Part shown: piece after piece, positions 38,301 through 53,850 of the stretch
How the letters are laid out: each line of letters opens with the position of its first letter
How positions within the stretch are numbered: the stretch's first letter is position 1
Assembly: GCA_000499405.2 (NCBI GenBank)
Contig: HG738138.1
Coordinates: 12,401,208 to 12,465,207 of the forward strand
DNA: 64,000 nucleotides
Origin: Onchocerca volvulus
Taxonomy: Eukaryota > Nematoda > Chromadorea > Rhabditida > Onchocercidae
Direction: 5' to 3'
The notes under the pieces: model-generated
What the model was told of the DNA's origin: nothing
Seen by the model: only the letters and a program-made list of their open reading frames with translations
Databases searched by the model: none
Made by a program: the position numbers and the translations under genes

Positions 38301-41300
38301 TGTTTTTTTTTTTTTTTTAAATCCTTTCCATTTCATTTTACCATTAAAAAAAGAAAAAAAAAATAAAATTAAAATGCAAAGTCACCAACATCAATCCACC
38401 TCTTCAGCAATAACATAAATGATTTTGATCCTCAATTTTCTATTGCAATTCTTTACCGCAGGAAAGCATTTTTTAATAAAAATAAAAAAATCAAAACGAA
38501 AAAAGGTGGAAACGAATGTTTGTTTCGTCCTTTTCCCTCTTTTCCAATCCTTTTGACAACAACAAAAAATGAAAAAAAGCAATCTTTCTTGAGCAAACTA
38601 ATGTATTAAAAGCCAAATCAACTTTATTCTCATAATCCTGCTTTTTCCTTCCTCTCTCATACTATCAAATATCAAAACTTTTTTTTTTTTTGAATTTCAA
38701 CCGGAACCTCAGTCCATGATTGGTATTTGCACACCCTTCAAGTAGCATTTAATGAATGCTTTTTTGCTTATTTGAATATGAAATTTGAGAAGATTTCAAT
38801 CTATTTTTTTGGACTCATTTTACGATTAACACAATATTCAATTTGATATTATTATTCTAATTATCTTTTGAATCAATCATTATTCAGGTTAATAGAATGA
38901 ATCAAGAATTATCCAGATTAATAAAATTTAGATAAATTATTTTCATTGAAAAAAAAAAAAGAAAAAACAAAAGAAAGAAATGAGGAACAAGTGTTATGAA
39001 GTAATTACTTATTGATTAATTCAATTTCTGCAAGAAGAAAAAAAAACTGATTACAAAAAGAAAAAGACGGTTTAAATTGGATGACAATTTGTAAAAGGGA
39101 AAGAAACCAAAGGTTATCAATTTCTCATCGCATGAGCACAAAAAATTAATTCAAACCAGTGATTTTAATTTGAAATGACTATATTACAAAAAAATTCTGA
39201 TTAACATTTAAAATTAGTAAATTGACACTTATGTTTGATATGTGCATTATAGGGAGTGAAGAGAATTGTTTGAATGCCTGCCATGAAAATTGTATGAGAA
39301 GCATAAAAATGACTGAAGATAAAATGAAACTTTACTTTCAAGTTGACTGTCTCTTTTCTCATTTTCTTTTTAAATTGTCACCAATGATATTTGAAACGAA
39401 ATTTTCTCATGTCAGAATTTATTTGCCTTGAACAATGTTCCATTATAGCAATGAAAATTGATTCTATGTAATCAGAGATTCGAAATATTTATTTGATAAT
39501 CTCTTATAACTTAAATCGTAGATTCGAATAAAAAAAAAAGATTTGAGCTTAATTTGAAAAAATAAAGTTTAATTTTTATTAAAGGAAAAAAAAAACAAAT
39601 AAAACCATAATTCGACTAAATAACTTACAGTTAGGCATATGAAAAAAAGTATTACAGTGTTTAAGCGTTTAATATAATATGTAATGATACCTATCACAAA
39701 AATAATTGGTTGATTTAAATGTAAAAACTTGTATTTTCAAAGAAAAAAAAAGGTGTGAAAGTAAATATAGTAAGATCATGGCTATATTTTCCTTCTTCAT
39801 TTCATAGGTATGAAATAATAATAACTAAATCATAATAAATTCGATTTCCGATACCAAGGTGAGCAATAAGGGCTATATATCCTGCTTCAATTCATCAACA
39901 TGTCTTATAGTTTGAATGTTTCCAAGGTAACGTTTAAGACTTATTAAAATAAAAAATAAAAAAAAAGAAAAAAAAGAAAGAATTTCTCCATAACAAACTC
40001 GAACACTATGATTACATGTCTGAACCTTTTTCTATTTTTATTAAATGAATGAACTAATATTAAAAAGCAAATGTATTCTTCAACACTTTGAAAAAAAATT
40101 CTTTTCTGCTTTATTGAAATGTGACAAGTCTAGACCTTAAAAATTGCATTTGAAAAGGGACGGATCGTTTACTTCATTTTCAAAACGAAGTTTATTCATC
40201 CTTAAGCAAAAATAAAAGTATTACTATTTTATTAACTGTTTGGAATTGATTAATAAAATTCATATCACTTTTAAAACTGATAATTGGGACAAATTGATCT
40301 TCCATTTCATATTTCCATTAGTGGATTTGCATCTTGTTCAACGCCATCAGATAGTCCTTTTCGATTTTATTTCATTTTAAAATACATCTTTATTAATATT
40401 TTTTCTTCATATTTCGCATAATATTAACGTTTATTTTCTTTATTCAGTAAATGTATTCTAATTCTAATTATTGCAACATTTAAGCTAATTTTTTGGATTT
40501 TCTTTAATTTATGTCTTAAGAACGAAGAAACTGGCTAGTTTTTATGCATAAATAATTAATAATTTGTTTTAAAAATAAGGTTAAATCAAAAGTTTTAAGT
40601 TGACCAAATTTTGATCATGTTAGTAGCATTTCAAAAAAAAGTAGATAAATGAAATGCTCGTTCGATAGCTATTAAATATTCCGCAGATAAAAAGAATCAT
40701 ACTTCAAAGATCATCCAAGTATCAGGAATTTATCGTTCAAGAAAAGGACGTATGCAATCAGGAAATAAACTTATTGCATGACTAATCAAACTGATTATAT
40801 TAAAGCAAATTAATTAAGCATTTCTTTTTGTCACTTTCATCAATTATAGAAATCAACTTATGTATAACTGATTACTTCGAATTATTAATTTTCCGATGAT
40901 ATCGAAATAATTCCACCATATCCATGATATAAATAAGAATTGCGGAAAGTCAAAAATTTAAAGCAATATTAAATAAGTGATACTTCACAGATTTTATTTA
41001 AATTGGAATAGACTATAAAATATTCATTATGTGAAACTTTTTATGAATTTTGAAAATTTAAAAAAGATTTAATAGTTTTTTTCATGAAGAACTCAATAAA
41101 AAAAGACGAAAACGAATTTGCAATACTAAATGACCCATCAAAAATGAAATCAAATTTACATATTAATACTTCATATTTTTGAATTTTTAAATAATAAGTC
41201 AATACGTTTTACTTATTTGTTTATTTATTTTTTTTTATTTTTTTTTTAAATATGAAAACAATTTTTAAGCAATTTCACTGGGAGATGTTGCGGATATTTC

Positions 41301-44300
41301 AGGTAAAAAGATATAATCAAATATCATTTCTGCAATAACTAATCGAATGTAATATTTGCTTTGGCACATAGTTTGTTTCAGTTAAATGTGATCAACTGAA
41401 GTGAACAAGCAGTTCTCAAAAATTTAATTTTGATTTAGTTTTGGCAGATAACTGAATTTGTCATGTTTGGAATGCGACAGAAAATACGCCATTCAAAATA
41501 TCAGACAAAGAAATTGCATATTGACCGATTGAGGTTCAGATAATCTGGGATTATCGACAGGTTAACTGGAACAATCGGGAAAATTAGATGAAGTGAAACT
41601 ATGAATCCGTTTTTGATGTCAATTTTAGCACTCATTTACAGTATCATTGAAAATGCACTATGCTGAGAATGAAATACTCAAATAAGAAGTGCAAAATTTG
41701 AGAAATAAATTGGCAAATTTCGCAAATTGAATAAATATTTCAATTACTATTCATCGGGTATTAAACATTATTCACAGAAAGAAGAAAAGGAACAGGAGCT
41801 GTTGGAATTTGAATTTTTTGAATGAAACTATTGATGGTTTTTCGATAACTCAAAATAAAATTCCATCGAATTGCGACTGAAAAAAAAAATAAATAAAAAA
41901 GAAAGAAAAAATAAACGAAAGAAGTACGTGAATAAAATTTCAAAGATAAAGGTTATTTGATCGGTACAAGAAGAACAATATCAGTATCGTTTCCCACAAT
42001 GGAATTCTAAAGTAAGAAAGTTTATTTGTGATGGCTCAAATAAAAGATTCGACCATGACGTACCAAAAGGAAAAAAATAAGAGGGATTTTCAGAGGAAAA
42101 TTCTGAAGATTCGCTTGTGTCGGGATTGAAATAAATAAGAATAAAAATGTGAAAAAAAGTGAAAAAGAAATTCGGAATCAACCTTTTCAAGAAATAGTTA
42201 TCACAAAAAATAAAAAACAATGATAAATTAGTTTTGATTTATTAGGAAAAGATTATAAAAAATGCTTTCAATAAAAATATATGCGCAATTAGAATTACTT
42301 GCAGTGTTATTTAAATAAAATTGACGCTATTTTGGACACAAGAATGAGAAAAAAATTGCATAGAAGTTAACTAAATTGAGAGCTGAAGAAAGAAAATCAA
42401 TTAAGTTTGAAGATTTTAGACTAACAATCCCAATAAATAAATTTAAAAAGAAATAAAATTTGAAGTGAAATATGTTTAGAAAATTAATAAAAAGTATAGT
42501 GGCATCCAAGAAATGCTGGAAGATTGATAATTAATAAAATTTTGAAATATAAAGTTTCATCTAGCTTATAATTCATTTTCCTTTTTTTTTTTTAAAGAGG
42601 AAAAAAGGATAGAGTGTATAATTTAGCGGAAAGGTTGGAATTTTTGTCAGTCGAATCTAATTAGTAACATACGGAATATCAACAAATCACTTAATTGATT
42701 TCGTGCAAACGATGTTATAGAAGCTTTTGCAAAAATATATTAATTTTTTTTCTTCCGAACAATAAGAAAACAAAAAAAATCCATGAATTTGCTCTTTTGA
42801 CATGATTTCAAGGATAATACCACAAATAAGATGGCGAGAAAAAAAAAAACGAAAATTCAGCTTGAAATGCAATATCTTCTTATTTTTGAAAATAGAACTC
42901 TTCATTTTGTCTCTTTAATTATTCATTTCAAATGAATATATTTTCATCAATATACTATTTAGAAAAGAATTAAAATTCTTCAACTAATTAAATAAATATT
43001 TTGCTTATTTTGCTACTGGTCAAAATGTCCGGTATGTTATCTGTCATTTTACAAACGAATAATCATGTATTCTTAAATAAGATGGGGATAATTTATAAAT
43101 TTTATGCAACTTGTTTGATTATATTTACAAAAGAGAGAAATTTATGATTACAAGGGTGAAAAAAAAGTTAGGTAAATGAGGGTAATGATGTCATTGAAAT
43201 GTGTTCGTTCAAACAAAAATTAATAATTGACGTGAAGGTCAACAATGTTGTTCATATTTTATAGATATTTATATCATTCAAATTGATTTGTACGCAGAAA
43301 AAATAAAAATAAAAATTTTTTAAATCTTAAGAAAGAAAACGAGAATTTTTAAATATAAGATATTAGAATAGCAATAAAAAAAATTCAGGGACAATAAGCG
43401 TTTTTATCATTTTAGGAAAAATATTTCCTTTTTTAGAAAAAGCGCAAATTAAAATTTGAATATTTTTATCTTTATGATAGTGACATCAATATAACAATGA
43501 ATAAACAACATGAACATTAAAATTGTTGAAGCATTTTCATAAATACATTTGAATAAACTTATTTTTAAAAGATAAAAAACATAAAAATTAGTAACAGTTT
43601 TCAAAAAAAGCACTGACAGAAAATAATGAGTTGATAACCTTTTTTTCCTGGAGAAATTCTACCAAAATTTGAAGCTGAAATCCCTCAATTATAAATCTAT
43701 TTAAATTAAGCAAAAAAAGAACTTTTAGCAATTATTTGTCTATATAAGTAAATGGTAGAAGTGAACACATGAATAATATCTGAAATAATTGATATCAAAT
43801 TGCACTGAAAATCGATTATGATAAGATTTATGAATCAGACATTGTAGCTTTATTGTAATGAAATGAAATGAATGATATTGCAAATACTATTCGATGTAAA
43901 AACAATTTTATAAATTGGCGTTTTTTTGCTTTTATTTTCAAGAAAATTTGACAAATTTTCAACATTATTTCAGAATTATTTGAATAAATATATAATACCA
44001 TAACAAATTTTCAATTCATGTTTAGATATGGAGAATTGAAAATTTCAACTTTAATTTGCGCACTTGACACTAGACACTTACACTAGGTCTGTAAATTTGC
44101 CTAAATGATAATATTCAAATATAAATGTGATAGAATTACTTGGCCAGATTATCGGAAAGAAATGGAAAGAATCGGAAACTTTTTGTTTTTTCCCTTCCTC
44201 TCATTTCGTGATTCCTTTACCATTTCCTTTCTTCCTTGATATTTCTCTTTTCTTGTCCATCCTACGAACGGTCATTTGCCTCAGTTTAGTTGACACAAAA

Positions 44301-47300
44301 TCATCATTATCATCATTACTGTTTACAGATTTGATAGACAGTATTTCATAAATTTACACAGTCCTCTTTCGTCTGGAACTGGTTTCCCTCGCACTATCAA
44401 ATGAGCAATTGCAATGATTCGTAATTCCGGATTGCTTGTCCGAATGACATTAATGATAAGGAATGATTCATTATATTTGAAATATAATCCATAATTTTCT
44501 AGGCAAAAGAAGGCTTATATTTTGTTTGCTGGAAAAGAAGAAATGAATTTGCATCACTTTTGAATCTTCCGATTTAAATTTCCTAAAAATTATAAAATTC
44601 CATAAATTTTGGAAATTTTTTAAATACATATTTTCTTTTATCTTTCTTTTTATTAATTCAATTCCTTGCTTTAAAATTATGATGGACAGAAATTTTATGT
44701 CACATTCTTAACTATATCTTCTGCCGACATTTTTCAGTAATATTCTAATTTCATCATATTATTTCGTTATATTTATGTTAATTAATTGATAATTTATAAC
44801 TAAGCTTTATTATGTGGATTATTTTATATTAAATTCAATAATTCCATTCCCATTTGAACATCTATTTCAGGTTGTTTCCCTTTTCCACCAAGTATTTAAA
44901 ATCCTAAAAAATTGTTCAAAACTTCCTCCTTATTTTATCATTTCCCATTTCTCGCTGGTTTCAATTCTATTTTTCGGAATAAACGCTCTTTACATCATTA
45001 TATTCAACTAAAAAAAGAAATAAAAAATTATCAACTTGCTTGATTTGTTTCTAATCCTCAATATAATAGCTTTTCTTTTTTTCAAATATTGCTGAAATTT
45101 TTAGCACAATTTTGCCATTTATGTTGCTAAAGTTTACTAACTTTAATTTCACGTGAACCATGAAACTGTGTATTAATCGATATGTCAATCAGCTTTCTTT
45201 ACTTGTATAATCAGTCAGTTAAAGCTTCCAATTTCCTTTTACCAAATTAATTGCATAATTTCCATTATCTTTTAGAAAATTGCAGTTCTCATCGGAATTT
45301 TCTTGTTTCGAAATATAAAATTCTATTGACAACAAATAGAATATCAAGAGCATTCCATTATTTAAAGAAAAAAAAGTGAACATATTCGCAAGAAAAAACA
45401 AAATAAAGTAGAGAAAAGCGAAAGTTTCAAGGATATCTTTTTCTACTTCCTGAAAGCTATTGAAAATCGAAGTTTTGTGTTTTTTTTCGGAAAAATTTCC
45501 AGCAAAGAAATGCAAAAATAGAAGAAGTTGAAGAGAAAAGTTTGATATATAATATACTGGGACTTCAACAAAAAAAAAAAGAAAAAAATGAAAAAGCATG
45601 ATAACTTGAATTTGCAAATAGTGAAAAAGTGTTTCAGGCCCAATTGTGTTTTATTTGGCCTGCTAACTTTTTTAAGATAAGAAAAATTTCCATTAAGCAT
45701 TGTTGCAATATGCTATTTATTGAAAGTTTTTTGGAAATACTTAGCTGCAGTAACTTGTTGTTCTTAAGAAGATAAGCTTGGCTTTTTTTTTGTTAAACTT
45801 ATAGAATAGCTATGTTAATCTGGAAGGAAATGAATTGAGCTATGCTAGCAGTAATAATAATAAAAGGATTTATTAGGATAAATCTAATCTTAAATCAAAT
45901 TAACGGCGAGGAAAAGAGGTTATTTATTGATTAGATGTATATCTCACGTAAACGTATATATTTTTCACAATAATTACATAATAATAATAGCACTGTAGTA
46001 TCAGTACTTCGTTATTTTTCTAATTGAAAAGAAAATAAAGTGAAATAATTTTTCTTATTGATTTCATTGTGATCTGAAATTATTTCATTAATTTGTGGAA
46101 ACTTTCCTTTCTTTTATTTGAAATTAAAATTTTGTTTAATTTTCTTTTTTATTCGGATATATTTAGAAATTGTTCAACTTGTGTAGAACTTATCAATCGA
46201 ATAAATGCAGTAATAAGCAAATATTGAAATAAGCTTGAAAATTTAAAATAATTTATAGGAGTGCAAAATGAGGAAAGAAGAAAGATGAAGAAAAAAAAGC
46301 GAAATGACGTTGTTCGTTTAACTAAAATGATTTCTCGACCAGAACAAATAGACAGACTAAACGAGCACTGAAATAAACTATGACGTTCGAAAAAGCGGCA
46401 TGGATGGAAAAAGGCTATTTGAAGTGATATGAGAGATAATGCTAAATGAGTTAATATTGATTTTCATTACTTAGTTTGATAATATTTTAAAAAAAAAAAA
46501 TTAAAAAAAAAAAGAAAGGGGTAGATGAATTTCTGAAAAACTGTTCTGCATTCATCGATTTTAGGTAATAAACAGTTATTTCTTATTATGGATAGATGGT
46601 ATGAGATAATTTCTTTTTTTTTTTTTGGTTTAAAAAAGGAAGAATCAATAATATCAAATGCATTAAATTTTACTTTTTTAAATCAATTGTTTTTTGTTTT
46701 TTTTTCTTGAATGACTTAGACGTGTTAAGTGAAAATTTATATTTCATTAAGCTAATTAAATTTTATACGAGTCGTTTTTTTCTTTCCTGTCTCTCCCTCA
46801 CTCGTTTTTTTTCTTTTGTAAGCAAATCAATTAATGAAAAAATTTCAGTTTTGTTATAATTATTACTTTGATCAGAATTATTGTTTTGTATGGCTTATCA
46901 AATGTTTCGATTCGAATTTTAGTTTAGTGATAGGCGCGGAAGAGAGTAATGGGCCAATCATTAAATTTTGTTCAAAAATTTAAAATTTTACTGCTGAGTT
47001 TTTGGCGATGTAAGAATTAATGTGATAAAGTCTATCTGCAGATTACATAAATAATCAATTATTCATGTAATCAACCATCTTGAACAGTATCCGGACTTTG
47101 TTTTATAGTAATTATCGATGAATGATTAGTCAGCAAGAATGGGATTGGTGATAAATGTGAAAATAAAGGACATTTATGATACTATGGTTTATTTCAAATT
47201 TAAATAATTGAAATAACAGAAGTAGAATTGCACTAACAAAACTTTGGACAATCTTTTTGTTCAGAAATAAATGATTCATATGAATTTCTCATAATTTTTC

Positions 47301-50067
47301 CTTTTTTTTTTCCGATAACGGAGGAAAATTTTACAATGATGCATGTGAATATAATCAAAAGTGTCATATAAGGAGAAAGAGATAAAGAAAAATGATGAAA
47401 CTTCTACATCGTATTCGATAAAAATTAATTAACTTGATTCAAAAATGACGTTTTACCTTTTGTAAGTGATATTATATCAAAATGTCTTCCAGTAAAATTT
47501 CCTATTTAATGATAGCAAGGTAGCTTATACATGAGATTTTAATTTTTTAACATTTTAAAAATTTGAAGTTAGTAACAAATTTATAGTATTGTTTTTGTTT
47601 CTAGCCATTTTACATCGAATGAAGGAAAGTCAAGACCATCTATCAATTTAGCAAACTAAAGAATGTAATTCTGCAAAGATCATCTTACTAAAAAGAAGTT
47701 CATACAGATAGGCATCAAAATTATTACGCCTAATCTACCTTTGTTGATTCAATTACTCTTGCATAGGAAAAATCGATATGCACTTTTCTAACGATCTTTT
47801 CGAAATGCTAAATATATTTGAAAAAGAAAAAACTTGGTGTTTTAAAATTTTCTACTGATAGTACAATCAAATTCAGAGTATTCTGAGACTTTTTCAAAAG
47901 TTTGGTGACCTATTACATCTATGAATAATTGTGCTAACAGTAGATTATTGCACATTATATGCCAATCTTTTGACTTGGCTAATTCATACATCGAAATAAC
48001 TTTTAAGCATTTCCATTAAACATCAAAATTTTAAATAAGTTGGGAAAAAAGAAGAGAAACTGATTCATTTCAAAAATATTTTGTTAACCTATATATAAGT
48101 TTCATTTCTTATAAGAAAAAGTTAAAAGAGAAGACAAAAAGAAAACAAATAGAATACGATTAGCCCTGAAGAGATTTGCAAAATTTTTGTTTGCATACAG
48201 TTATTCGTTTGCCGATTTTCACTTCTTTTTTTCGTCTTTTCAGTTTTTATTTTCTGTTTCGCCAAGAGTTACCAAATATTTTTTCTGCGATTTATTTTCA
48301 ATTTTCAATTTTTTCAATATTTTTAAGTGTAAATGTTTGCTTAGAAATATGAGCAGTTTAGTATATTAAATAGGATAATTGAAATTATAAAAAAGAATGA
48401 AAAACAAAATCAAATGAATTTTAGAATTACTACGAAAGCTGATAAGATCTCGAACAATAAGTAATCACTGCTATGGTTATCAGATTAAGAAAAACTTGTT
48501 TTGTCTTAATAAATGAAAGGATGATGAATTAGTTTGCATTCTCCTTTTTTTTCGATCTTTTGTCTAAAAATTTGTGATAATTGATGGAAAGAGCGATTAA
48601 CAAGTAAATTAATGGTTACAGTCAATAAGCAATTTGACCATTTAAATTTTATGAGTTCCTTATCATTGTTTATGAATCGAATCAAACTATTTCGTTATAT
48701 TTATTGTTTTGTCACCAGTTATTTGTCAAATTGTACTTGAATTCAAATCAAATTTATTTTGTTGAAAACAATGAAAAGGAAGAAGTCCTCCAATTCAAGT
48801 TTTTTTTTTTTTTTTTCATTTTTTCTTTTAAAATGCAGCTCCAATTAGTTAATGCGACATATGTATACTTAGTTCGAAAAATGCATGTTTATAAAGCAAC
48901 AGATTATATTATTATGTTATTAGCCTTGAATAATGCATATTCTGCACCTCCTTGCTAGAAATTGGAAGTTGCTAGAAATTACTATTTAATTACTAATTAT
49001 TTCTTACTTTTCTATATATTTGTTATTTACCTGCATACGTAATTTCCCTTAACAATACTCATGAAATAATAATTTATAGCAACTTCCAATTTTTGAATAT
49101 TTTTTGAATATTGTTTTTGAATATTCATTTTTGAATTTTATCAGTAAACTAGTATTTACCTAATCACTTGATTCTTACTAATGCTAGATATAAAAAGAAA
49201 TCATTTATGTTGCTCACTTTTTACCAGCTTATCACTTCTAAAAGCTTCCGCATGCTATAATTTTTGTGATTATCGCTTACAACATAGATGAAGTAGAGAG
49301 TATTGAAAAACAACCTCTAAGTTATTATTAGTTCATATCGATTTCTTCTTTAAATTACAGAGGAAAGAAGCTATATTGAGAAGTCTTTTTCGCTATAATC
49401 AATCATGGATTTATATAAATCATCCTCAATTTTTCCAGTTATGTGAATATCATAATTTCTTTTTTTTTGGAAGAGGAAAATGAAAAAAAAAAAGGAAAGG
49501 GAAGAATTCTGAGACAAATTTTCATACAGCAAAATAATTCATTTCATTGAAGCATTCTTATAGACTGTGGAAGTATTCGTGGGATCATTCCGGGTAATTT
49601 CGTCATTGCTAATAAAATTAAAACAAAATGTTCTCGAAATTGCTTTGCCGCAAATATTGCAACAATTTTGCAAGTTTTCTATGTTCGCTTCTTAATTTGA
49701 AGAGGTTTTGTTTCAAACAATATTGAATGTAAAAGTGGCTATGTCTCTGCGGTTTTTGGATTAATAATGCCGATGTTTGCCGTTTCGTTTCATTTTTTTT
49801 CCCTAAATCTTTTTTAAACTATGATTTCGAGAAATGCTAGAAAAACATTATAAAAATAAGAAGAGAATCGTATGAGAGAATATATTTTGCTTTTAAACAT
49901 AGTTCGCATAAAAAACCGAAACAGGTACTAATTTATTTGATGTTTTATTGGTGGCAACAAAACTGCAATAAATTGGATGGAAATATGAAACTATATATCA
50001 TCACATCGAAACAATTGTGAGTCGCATTTGAAAGAAAATAATATAAAGTTATTTCATAATAATTGCT

Positions 50068-50105
50068 TGAAATTAGGTTATTTCGTAAGAAATAACCTAA
50101 TTTCA
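50068..50105. repeat. Perfect 17-bp inverted repeat
   Basis: Arms 50068-50084 and 50089-50105 are exactly complementary around a 4-base loop (GTAA), with AGGTTATTTC at the inner half of the left arm. Pairing ends abruptly outside. It may be a foldback remnant or cruciform-forming site. Confidence 0.85.
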
Positions 50106-53100
50106 TTTATCACAAATATGCTTAAACCAGTCGATGTGTAAATATTGCCAGCTTTGTAACGGAACATTAAAAAAGGTAAAATAATCCGATCGTTTTCATC
50201 ACTAACAGTGACAAAAAAAAAAAAATTTTATGAATCACTTTCGAAAATTCCTTACAGATTTGAAATAAATTCTGTAAACTCATTTTTTGACCATAATTAA
50301 TTTACACAAAAATAATAGTATTTCAGAATTATAGCAATCGTTTCAAAAAAAAAAAATTGATCCGATATATCCCGAATAATTTTCTTCCCGAAAAAAGTAG
50401 AAAAATAAAATAGGTATATAAAACGAAAAATGCTGGTAGTAGCTTCCTTAAAAATGATTATAATGCTAGTTCTATCGTTCAAATTTATCCCTGAAGATTA
50501 GAATTTTGAAATTGCACCGAAATATTGAGCACAATTATTATTCGAAAAGAAAAGAAAATCTTTAATGAAATTTATTTCACTCTATTATTTGAATTTCTTT
50601 CGAACCGGCTGATGAATTTTCAATAAATGGTTGTATACTTCAAATTCGTATTTCAAAGAAAATTAATTTTTTTTAAAATTCTCAACAATAAATAGGATAT
50701 GGTAAAGTTTTTCCTTTCCTATCCGTAATGATTGGCAGGAGACGTAATAAGATATGATAAAAATTTTAGTTAAATCATATTTATATATGTTTCCTTATAT
50801 TTGAAAAAAATTGTAATTTTGTCATTTAAATTAATATATTTCAAATTAATGTATTTTCCGATCGCATTTCAATTTAATTCATTTTTTTTTTAAGCAATTG
50901 AGATTTTCCTGCAATTACAATAGCAAAAAATACAAACTGTTACAGGTAAGATGTTATTTTCTCGCTTTACGATCTATTTTTAGTCCTAGAAAATTTATTT
51001 GCTGTATTCCTAATTCAATTTCACAACTCTCTTCTTCTACAGTATGAAAAGATTGATTCATCAAATTTTATTTTGTCACAATAAAAAATGCAGCATTTAA
51101 AAATGTTCAACTTTTCAAAATTTCTAACAGTCTCAAAATTGGTGCAATAATTAATAAGTAATAATATTGCTATATTTTACTTAATAAAAATTAAGCGACC
51201 CGAAGCTATCGATAATAGCTTAAAGTGATCGAATAAATTAAGCGGAATAGTTTAATGACTAATATTTCAACCCTTTTTTTTTTTTTTTGTTTCAAAAAAT
51301 TGCCATATGATCTGAATAGCGTGTGATATAATTTCTACACATGTATTGTAATATATCATGGAGTAGGCATGATGATGAAGATAAATATCAATTGGATATA
51401 TTTTTAATGAATAAAATTGATGAATCATGAATTTTTCAATAAAATTGAAGTAAAACGGTAGCAATAGCCAATGGTCAATAGTTTATGATTAATGGACGAG
51501 AAAAAAAAAAGATTGAAATTTGGTTGTTTTAATCCAGAAAAACTGGAGTATGAACGAAAGATTGAATAATTACATCACGCGAAAACTATGGAAAATGAGT
51601 CAATTTATTTATTACCGCTACAATGACAATAAAATGATATGAATAAAAGATGACTTCACACGTTTTTTCCAAAAATTGAGCTTATTTAAAAATGACATTT
51701 CTTCATTTTTTCACACCTAAACTTCACACTTTTTTTTCAAAAAAGAAAAAGAGTAGGAAAAAAACAATGTTTCAAATCAAAAAAAAAAAAAAATTGGTGT
51801 TAAAAACTCGCATAAAATAACATTGGAAGAAGTGTTACTTCGTCTTCAATTCCTTTCTGATATTATCATTACACAAATATGCAAATCATTAAATTAACTT
51901 TATTATATGAGGCTTACTTGATCAGAAAAAGTAACGAAATAACAAGGAAATTCAATAAATTAAAAAAGAAATGCTATGAAACGGATTAGAAATTCTCGGA
52001 AAATTTTCCTTCCTCTTCTTTGGTTTTCTCTCCCCTCTTCCCTTCCTAAAACAAATTTTTATGGGAAAATTTTTTTTGAAGAATGAAATATTAAGTGGAA
52101 TTGAAATCGAGCTTCATTTTGAAGAATTATTAAAAATGATATGCCATTTTTTCAAACGATAAATGTAACTAGTTTAATAGAATAATTTAATTTGGATTTC
52201 AAATAACCATTGATGTACTTGAATTTACTAACAAATTCAATTTTTTAGTAAATTTTTCATTGTGCTATTTCCGAATGACTTGTAATCCTTCAATTTTTTC
52301 GAATATTTTTCTTTTATTCTTAATCTGAATTTTTTAAATTTTCATTTCTTATTATTTGAATAAAGCTTATTATTATACATGCAATTTATTACCTTTTCTT
52401 TCGAAAAAATGAGAAATAAATGAATTTTTCACATTAAATATTTAACAGTTAAATTTATATACAAAATATAATACATCAAAAAGATAATTTTTTTTTTTTA
52501 TAGAGGATAAGTAGACGGTATTTTTCAGAAACAAATTTTTTTTTACCTAAAAATGAAACAATTTGTACAAAATTTTGCAAGAAAAAAAAAGAAAAAATCA
52601 GCAATTTTTGGTTAAAAAAGAATGAAAAAGAAAAAAAGATATAAATAAAAAGTAACCAATGCTAATAAAAAGGAAGAGAAATAAGTGAAATAGAAATTTA
52701 AGATGTCATGAATACAACTTTCCATTGTTATATGAATAAATAAATAAAACGATCGAAAGGTTAGAAGTGAATAAATCAAAGTTATCATTTACCAATATTG
52801 TGTAATAACAATCGAATAATGATAATAAATGATGAATGAAATGGTTAAAATTTTAGTGAAAAGGAAATTGAAAGAAAAGAAAAAAGAATTCCTAATTTTC
52901 TTCGAGCAATGAACTTTATCGGCAACATAATTAATCTGCAAATATTTCACGAATTGTCAAAGGAAATGTTTGAGATTATTTGCTAAATTTTGATATTCAT
53001 TTTAATTTTGCTCCATTTGGAAAATTTTTCGGACAAGAAAAAAAAAAAACAAACAAACAAATAAAAATTGATTGAAGTAATTCCATTCTTTTTTTTGATT

Positions 53101-53217
53101 TCGTGATATTTCATTCTATTTTTATATATTCGAATTTTTCTTTTTTTTTTTTTCGCAAAATAATGCCACTGATAAATGGCCGAAAACTGTACTTGTCTTT
53201 TAATTTCAAATTCCTGC

Positions 53218-53248
<31 letters not shown>

Positions 53249-53828
53249 GAGGTTGTTTGAACAAACTTTAATGCTTAGAGGAATAAAATGAATGCATTAT
53301 TTACTACAAAAAATAGAAATTAAGGTTTCTTACTTACAATTTGCAATGCACCATAGTAGAGAATTTCCACCTATATGAGTGTGCGAAAGTATCAAACTAC
53401 TGATAATATGCAAAGTGTTGATCAACTTAACCTGTTTGTTGCTATTCAGTTTATCAATTAGTATGTGATTTTTGAATCTTACAATTGATTCTTGTCTAAG
53501 TAACCGCTTAAGACCGTGAAAAATCAGTTTGTGATAATTTAAAATAATTTGATTCGAATTATTTTGCTTTTGTTTTAACTATTTCGGAAAATTATATAAA
53601 AATCAAAAAATTTAAAATATTTCATACTAATTATTGATTAATTGCTAGTTGTTAACTTTTAAGTGGTGGTGATTTGGAATCGTCCATTTAAAAGTATTCA
53701 ATTTTTTTTATCGAAAATGTAAGAAAAGAAAAAATAAAGGAATTAAAGGTGATAATTTCCGTGAAATGCTTGCAACAATCATGACTGGAGTTGTGGTAAC
53801 GGTACTAAGGTTCGCTCAGTTGTAAAAT

Positions 53829-53850
53829 ATGTATATATATATATATATAT
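53829..53850. repeat. TA microsatellite
   Basis: Short TA dinucleotide tract followed by a T run, in the gene-poor region. Confidence 0.9.

Noticed and set aside
39222..39431. 69-codon frame with several cysteines (CLNACHENC)
   Set aside because: The cysteine spacing does not match a known small secreted domain, there is no signal peptide, and no linked exons were found.
45219..45617. 132-codon minus-strand frame rich in Phe and Leu
   Set aside because: Its apparent hydrophobic segments come from A-rich runs on the opposite strand; the overlapping frame at 45443-45700 has the same origin.
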